DNA of 64,000 nucleotides from Candidatus Nanoarchaeia archaeon (GTDB taxonomy: Archaea; Nanobdellota; Nanobdellia; Woesearchaeales; WJIZ01). The notes beneath the pieces were generated by a model that was not told where the DNA came from, did not search any database, and was given only the letters and a program-made list of their open reading frames with translations. The stretch covers positions 83,913-147,912 of the forward strand of contig JANQND010000002.1 of the NCBI GenBank assembly GCA_028279765.1, written 5' to 3'. The translations under genes were made by a program, and so were the position numbers. Positions 60,472-64,000 of this stretch are shown here, piece after piece (positions within the stretch are counted from its first letter, which is position 1; every line of letters starts with the position of its first letter).

Positions 60472-61371
60472 ATGAAAAATATCCTGTTTTACAAATATGT
60501 TCCCATAGATAATCTGGAAATATTCAGGGAAGAACACCTTGCTCTATGCAAATCATTAGGCCTCTTGGGAAAAATCCTTATCGCAAAAGAAGGGATTAAT
60601 GGATGCGTGACAGGAGAAGAAAAAAGCATAGAACAATACCAAAAGCAACTTACTGCAGATAAGAGATTTTCGGATATTGTATTCAAGGAAGGCAAAACCG
60701 AGCACCATAATTTCAAGAAAATGTTTGTACGTATAAGAGAAGAGATCGTAACATCCCATCTGGGCGTCGATCCAAAAGATGCTGCAGCTTATGTTGAACC
60801 AAAGGAGCTTAAACAATGGCTGGAGGAAGGGCAGGAACTGGTGCTTGTCGATGCACGAAATGATTACGAAAGTGACATTGGAAAATTCAAAGGGGCTATT
60901 GCTCCTCCCATCAAAATATTCAGAGACTGGCCGAAAGTAAAAGAATATCTCAGGGACAAAAATCAAAAAATTGTTACTTACTGTACAGGAGGAATCAGAT
61001 GCGAGAAAGCATCAGCATACCTCAAAAAGGAGGGCTATACAAATGTGTATCAGCTCCATGGTGGAATATTAACCTACGGGAAAGAATGCGGTAATGATCA
61101 CTGGGAAGGAAAATGCTTTGTTTTTGACAGCAGGGGAGCAGTGGATATTGATCCGCAGAACCAGTCAGAGCCAATTACGCAGTGCTCCCGGTGCCGTATG
61201 CCCTGCGCGCAGTATCATAACTGCAAGAAAACAGACTGTGATAAGCGATTCATTGCCTGTAATAATTGCCTTGAGGAATTAGAGCAGTGCTGTTCTAAGA
61301 AATGCAGGAATGAATTAAAAGAAAAGAAAAATATTGCTAGTGCCCCCACTTTTGCAGCGCAAACATCTTAG
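60472..61371 (+). CDS. trhO: tRNA uridine 5-hydroxylase TrhO (rhodanese family)
   Basis: Forms 5-hydroxyuridine at tRNA position 34 in an oxygen-dependent reaction in bacteria. The 299-residue protein has an N-terminal acylphosphatase-like domain (KILIAKEGINGCVTG), a rhodanese domain with catalytic C171 in TYCTGGIRCEKA, and a C-terminal Cys-rich region (CSRCRMPCAQYHNC, CNNCLEELEQCC) typical of YceA/TrhO. I chose the ATG at 60472 because a TATA-like ATATTTAAAAAATA lies about 30 nt upstream, inside the longer frame. It overlaps the convergent LeuA-like gene by 35 nt. The archaeal substrate is inferred. Confidence 0.88.
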   Translation: MKNILFYKYVPIDNLEIFREEHLALCKSLGLLGKILIAKEGINGCVTGEEKSIEQYQKQLTADKRFSDIVFKEGKTEHHNFKKMFVRIREEIVTSHLGVDPKDAAAYVEPKELKQWLEEGQELVLVDARNDYESDIGKFKGAIAPPIKIFRDWPKVKEYLRDKNQKIVTYCTGGIRCEKASAYLKKEGYTNVYQLHGGILTYGKECGNDHWEGKCFVFDSRGAVDIDPQNQSEPITQCSRCRMPCAQYHNCKKTDCDKRFIACNNCLEELEQCCSKKCRNELKEKKNIASAPTFAAQTS

Positions 61372-62992
61372 TCATCGCATCAAAAACACTATTTACTTTT
61401 GCATTGGTGCTATTCTCATGCATTGCCCACCCAAAGTATTCTCCTGAGCCATTCTCAATACCAATATCAACAGCAAGCTCTGCATTAAACCCAATGGAGT
61501 CAGGTAATGTAGGGTCCTCTCCCGGATTCCAGATTAAGGTTTCCTTATCCAGGTTTGGGATTATTCTTAACTGATAATGGGTTAGTAATACACGGTGATC
61601 CGAATCATTGATAGTGTTTATGATTTTTTGGAGCCCTTCCATTGCAGCCTCAACCGGACCGCCGCTTTCATGAGAAAAAGCGTTCTGTTCTCCACCATAT
61701 GCATAGTTAATTTCAATGGTTGTTCTTCCCTTCTTTGTAGTCGTAAGCGTATAGTCTTCCACAACAATAAGATCCTCAATGCTTCTGTTATTGAACAATA
61801 GCTCTGCCTCATATAATATCTCTGTTATAGACAGGGGAGATTTTCGATCATTGGATAATTGCTTGAGGTTGAGGGTAAATGAATCAATTTTCTTTTCGTC
61901 GTAATGGACTCCGCACTCTTTCAAAAGGTGAATGACTTGCCCTTTTCCCGAAGTAGGCCCTAGTTCTATTATTGGTTTTGATCCATATTGTCCTGATCGA
62001 ATATGATACGTATCAGCAGATTTTCCAACTAGATCAGTATGAATTCCTGAGGTGCTTACATTCTTTCTTTGTTCATCCATCGACGGAGTTCTTCCCAAAG
62101 CAGCCAAAATAGCATCGCGTGATTTATCCAAATAAGGCAGATTTTTGATAATTCTTTCATCATCAATACGCCCTCGATCATACAGATTTTTGATAAGCAG
62201 ATCTGTTGATGCAATGCCATTTCGCTCACCTAAATGGTCAATTGTCGACTGAAGATATCGTACGCCAAATTTTTCATAGGCGTAAAATGTATGCGCATCA
62301 GCCATGCCACTATCGTTATGACAATGCACGCTCAGTTCAATGTTAGGAAACTCCTTTGTAACATAATCCAGCAACTGAGAAAACTCGTAGATACTGCTAA
62401 CCCCTACAGTATCCGGCAGATTAAAAATAATAGGTACATTCCTTTTCTGCCGCGTATTCCCTCGCTCATACCCCTCTTGCGCTGCCTGAATAAATGTTTT
62501 CAAATGGACTGCATTACTGGCATACGTTCGATACGCATCTTCCGGAGAGAACATAACATGGTCAAAGCCTAAACTTGCCGCTTGTTCAACGCTCTCTGAA
62601 ATAAGCTTGCAGTAATCGTCAATCGATTTCCCGCCTCCAAATCGATTATTTCTATGCTCCTCGGATGTACCGATAAATAAATGAATCAAACTATTCCCGT
62701 AGTTCTTCATTACTTCCTCCGCTTTTTGTATATCACTGGGATGACATCTGGCCAAAACCCCAATTCCAACCGCAGATTGCTCTCCAATGAGCATATCTCT
62801 TATGGCAGCAATGTGATTGTAGTCTACAGGATTAGCCGGCATGCCTAGTTCTAAATAATGCGCATAATTGGACAAAAGTTTTGCGATAAATAGTCGCTCT
62901 TGCCTATTTGCTCCAATACCTCCGGGTGTCTGAAGCCCCTCACGAAGGGTTGTTTCAAATATTATTGGTGATTCCTGAGTACTATATTCCAT
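61337..62992 (-). CDS. 2-isopropylmalate synthase-like enzyme (DRE-TIM)
   Basis: A 551-residue enzyme that condenses acetyl-CoA with a 2-oxoacid. The N-terminal barrel has ETTLREGLQTPGG (the RDGxQ region with E replacing D) and the metal motif SVHCHNDSGMA. It also has the ERNGIAS loop. The C-terminal 150 residues are a LeuA dimerisation/regulatory domain with GGPVEAAMEGLQKII and GEYFGWAMHENS, the usual site of leucine feedback. No other leucine-pathway gene is nearby, so homocitrate or citramalate synthase activity remains possible. It is a single gene with a GAGGTAAGAGG ribosome region. Confidence 0.85.
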   Translation of the reverse strand: MEYSTQESPIIFETTLREGLQTPGGIGANRQERLFIAKLLSNYAHYLELGMPANPVDYNHIAAIRDMLIGEQSAVGIGVLARCHPSDIQKAEEVMKNYGNSLIHLFIGTSEEHRNNRFGGGKSIDDYCKLISESVEQAASLGFDHVMFSPEDAYRTYASNAVHLKTFIQAAQEGYERGNTRQKRNVPIIFNLPDTVGVSSIYEFSQLLDYVTKEFPNIELSVHCHNDSGMADAHTFYAYEKFGVRYLQSTIDHLGERNGIASTDLLIKNLYDRGRIDDERIIKNLPYLDKSRDAILAALGRTPSMDEQRKNVSTSGIHTDLVGKSADTYHIRSGQYGSKPIIELGPTSGKGQVIHLLKECGVHYDEKKIDSFTLNLKQLSNDRKSPLSITEILYEAELLFNNRSIEDLIVVEDYTLTTTKKGRTTIEINYAYGGEQNAFSHESGGPVEAAMEGLQKIINTINDSDHRVLLTHYQLRIIPNLDKETLIWNPGEDPTLPDSIGFNAELAVDIGIENGSGEYFGWAMHENSTNAKVNSVFDAMTKMFALQKWGH

Positions 62993-63054
62993 TCCTCTTA
63001 CCTCTGGTGTATATGAAAGTATATTGAGAAGTAATAATCAAAACGATGCAGTGC

Positions 63055-63081
63055 GCCCCAAATATACTGTAAATGTGGGGC
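63055..63081. repeat. Inverted repeat GCCCCA/TGGGGC
   Basis: Arms at 63055-63060 and 63076-63081 enclose a 15-nt A+T loop. It lies in the 267-bp gap before the secreted protein gene. The G+C arms stand out in A+T-rich sequence; it could be an operator or hairpin. The rest of the gap holds only a TATA element near 63208. Confidence 0.35.
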
Positions 63082-63259
63082 TTAAAGCAGCAGCAGAACT
63101 AGGAGAATCAATGATAGCATAAGAGGTTGATTCGTCCTTTTCATTAAGAAGGAAAATTCTTTACTTCTTTTTAAACATTCCGTTTCAGTATCAAAAACAA
63201 TAATCTTTTTATACCTTCTTTGTTCAGAATAGTAAAAAAGGGGACACGAATCTAAAAAA

Positions 63260-64000
63260 ATGTTTTCAGGAAAAATACGACATTCTTTCACAATCTTCTT
63301 ATTCTCTATTCTCTTTTCAGTCTTTGCGCTAAGTTATGCATATGACGATGCGCCTATTCTTGATTCAGAAGGGAAAATCCCTGCAAGAACGGCATATCAC
63401 GACCTTCGGTTGATAGCAAACGATAGTGCCGGCCACTCTATCGATGCCAACGAGGACGGTATTGTTGATGTGGCAGAATATGCATTGAACGCGGGGAGTG
63501 GAACCTCTGCGTGGTCAGAATCCGCTGGTAACGTATACAGACAAAACGGTAATGTGGGAGTTGGAACCAACAACCCAACGTCAAAACTTCATGTGATAGG
63601 GGATATGCGCGTAACAGGACTTATTCATTTTGGAACCAGCTCTTTTATTTATGATCCCGTTACAGACTTACTAAGTGTAGGATATCTAAAACTTACCGGT
63701 AATGTTTCCGGAAATCCTGGACCAGTAAACTGCCCGCTCAGTGCTGATGCTGATGGCAATATCGTATGTGGGGGAGGGGGTGTTCTTCCTGCCTGCGGCA
63801 ATAACGAGATCATAAAATATATTTCCGGAATCTGGCAATGTGCAAGCGATGATGTCGCAGCAGGCGGAGGGATTGGCGGCGCAGGAAGCGCGAACTATGT
63901 ACCAAGATGGTCTGGCGGATCGACATTGACAAATTCCGTTATTTACCAGGATGCAGGATCAAGCGTAGGGATAGGCATTGTAAATCCTGCTGCACGATTG
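63260..64000 (+). CDS. Secreted protein with GVGTNNP repeat (3' end outside window)
   Basis: An open frame of 247 codons to the window edge. Residues 5-29 are a Sec signal (FTIFLFSILFSVFALSYA). A possible calcium-binding loop DANEDGIVDVAEY follows. Then come GNVGVGTNNPTSKLHVIG and later SVGIGIVNPAARL, the repeat type seen in tail-fibre-like and surface-fibre proteins that trimerise. Gly-rich linkers separate them. CTTTTTATACC near 63207 is a plausible TATA box. Likely a surface fibre; the C-terminus and partners are outside the window. Confidence 0.75.
   Translation, partial: MFSGKIRHSFTIFLFSILFSVFALSYAYDDAPILDSEGKIPARTAYHDLRLIANDSAGHSIDANEDGIVDVAEYALNAGSGTSAWSESAGNVYRQNGNVGVGTNNPTSKLHVIGDMRVTGLIHFGTSSFIYDPVTDLLSVGYLKLTGNVSGNPGPVNCPLSADADGNIVCGGGGVLPACGNNEIIKYISGIWQCASDDVAAGGGIGGAGSANYVPRWSGGSTLTNSVIYQDAGSSVGIGIVNPAARL

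Noticed and set aside
63082..63291. A 69-codon minus-strand frame before the right-edge secreted gene
   Set aside because: It overlaps the promoter and signal-peptide region of the plus gene, has no promoter of its own and no recognisable protein pattern.
1..64000. tRNA, rRNA, CRISPR and insertion sequences
   Set aside because: Reading of the intergenic gaps on both strands gave no CCA-ready cloverleaf, no conserved rRNA core, no regular spacer array and no transposase or terminal-repeat pair.

Overview
The window is archaeal chromosomal DNA. It encodes a TATA-binding protein, aIF2-beta, the PAN proteasomal ATPase, both subunits of family-D DNA polymerase, Cdc6/Orc1, MCM, RPA, FEN1, RadA, Hjc, EndA and RNase Z. 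Most genes have a TATA box about 25-35 nt before the start codon and no Shine-Dalgarno, so leaderless transcripts appear common. The density of short K-K-A-Q N-termini and the giant Cys-rich surface proteins suggest a DPANN archaeon of the Woesearchaeota/Pacearchaeota type. That lineage call is inference and needs a marker-gene tree. I saw no tRNA, rRNA, CRISPR array, insertion sequence or clear pseudogene.

Bases 1-26.8 kb are a housekeeping and information-processing region. In order: the end of an M29 aminopeptidase, PAN, a small membrane protein and a candidate C/D-box sRNA. Next are a HAD hydrolase and an aminotransferase-cupin fusion, divergent from a winged-helix regulator across a striking operator array. 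Then come a Trm5-like methyltransferase, an orphan LivK-like binding protein facing a tandem Lrp regulator, FEN1, a degenerate nuclease-like protein, EndA/RNase Z, an antiporter, Hjc, a TrmB regulator, TBP, the MCM operon, SpoIIM and aIF2-beta. The minus-strand operon cdc6-DP1-DP2 closes the region. Just upstream of cdc6 (about 26.8-27.13 kb) is a probable replication origin with three ORB-like elements and an AT-rich unwinding segment.

Bases 27.4-52.0 kb are one co-directional block of 19 genes, nearly all unrecognised. Two encode giant secreted proteins (about 1502 and 2223 aa). Most others encode small proteins with a single N-terminal membrane segment preceded by K-(A/G)-(Q/E), like archaeal class III (pilin-type) signal peptides. 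Two members (45 and 49 aa) are very short. Many genes overlap by 4 nt, which implies translational coupling. I regard this as the best candidate for an undescribed system: a multi-subunit cell-surface or filament apparatus encoded without its assembly ATPase in the window.

Bases 52-64 kb return to housekeeping genes: RPA, a YdjM-like membrane protein, a DHH phosphoesterase, an HxlR regulator with matching operator palindromes, and a RadA operon with a structured leader. A bacterial-type folate cluster follows (folE, folB, folP, folK). It includes a CADD-like di-iron protein likely to supply p-aminobenzoate. The window ends with TrhO, an isopropylmalate-synthase-like enzyme and the start of another secreted protein.
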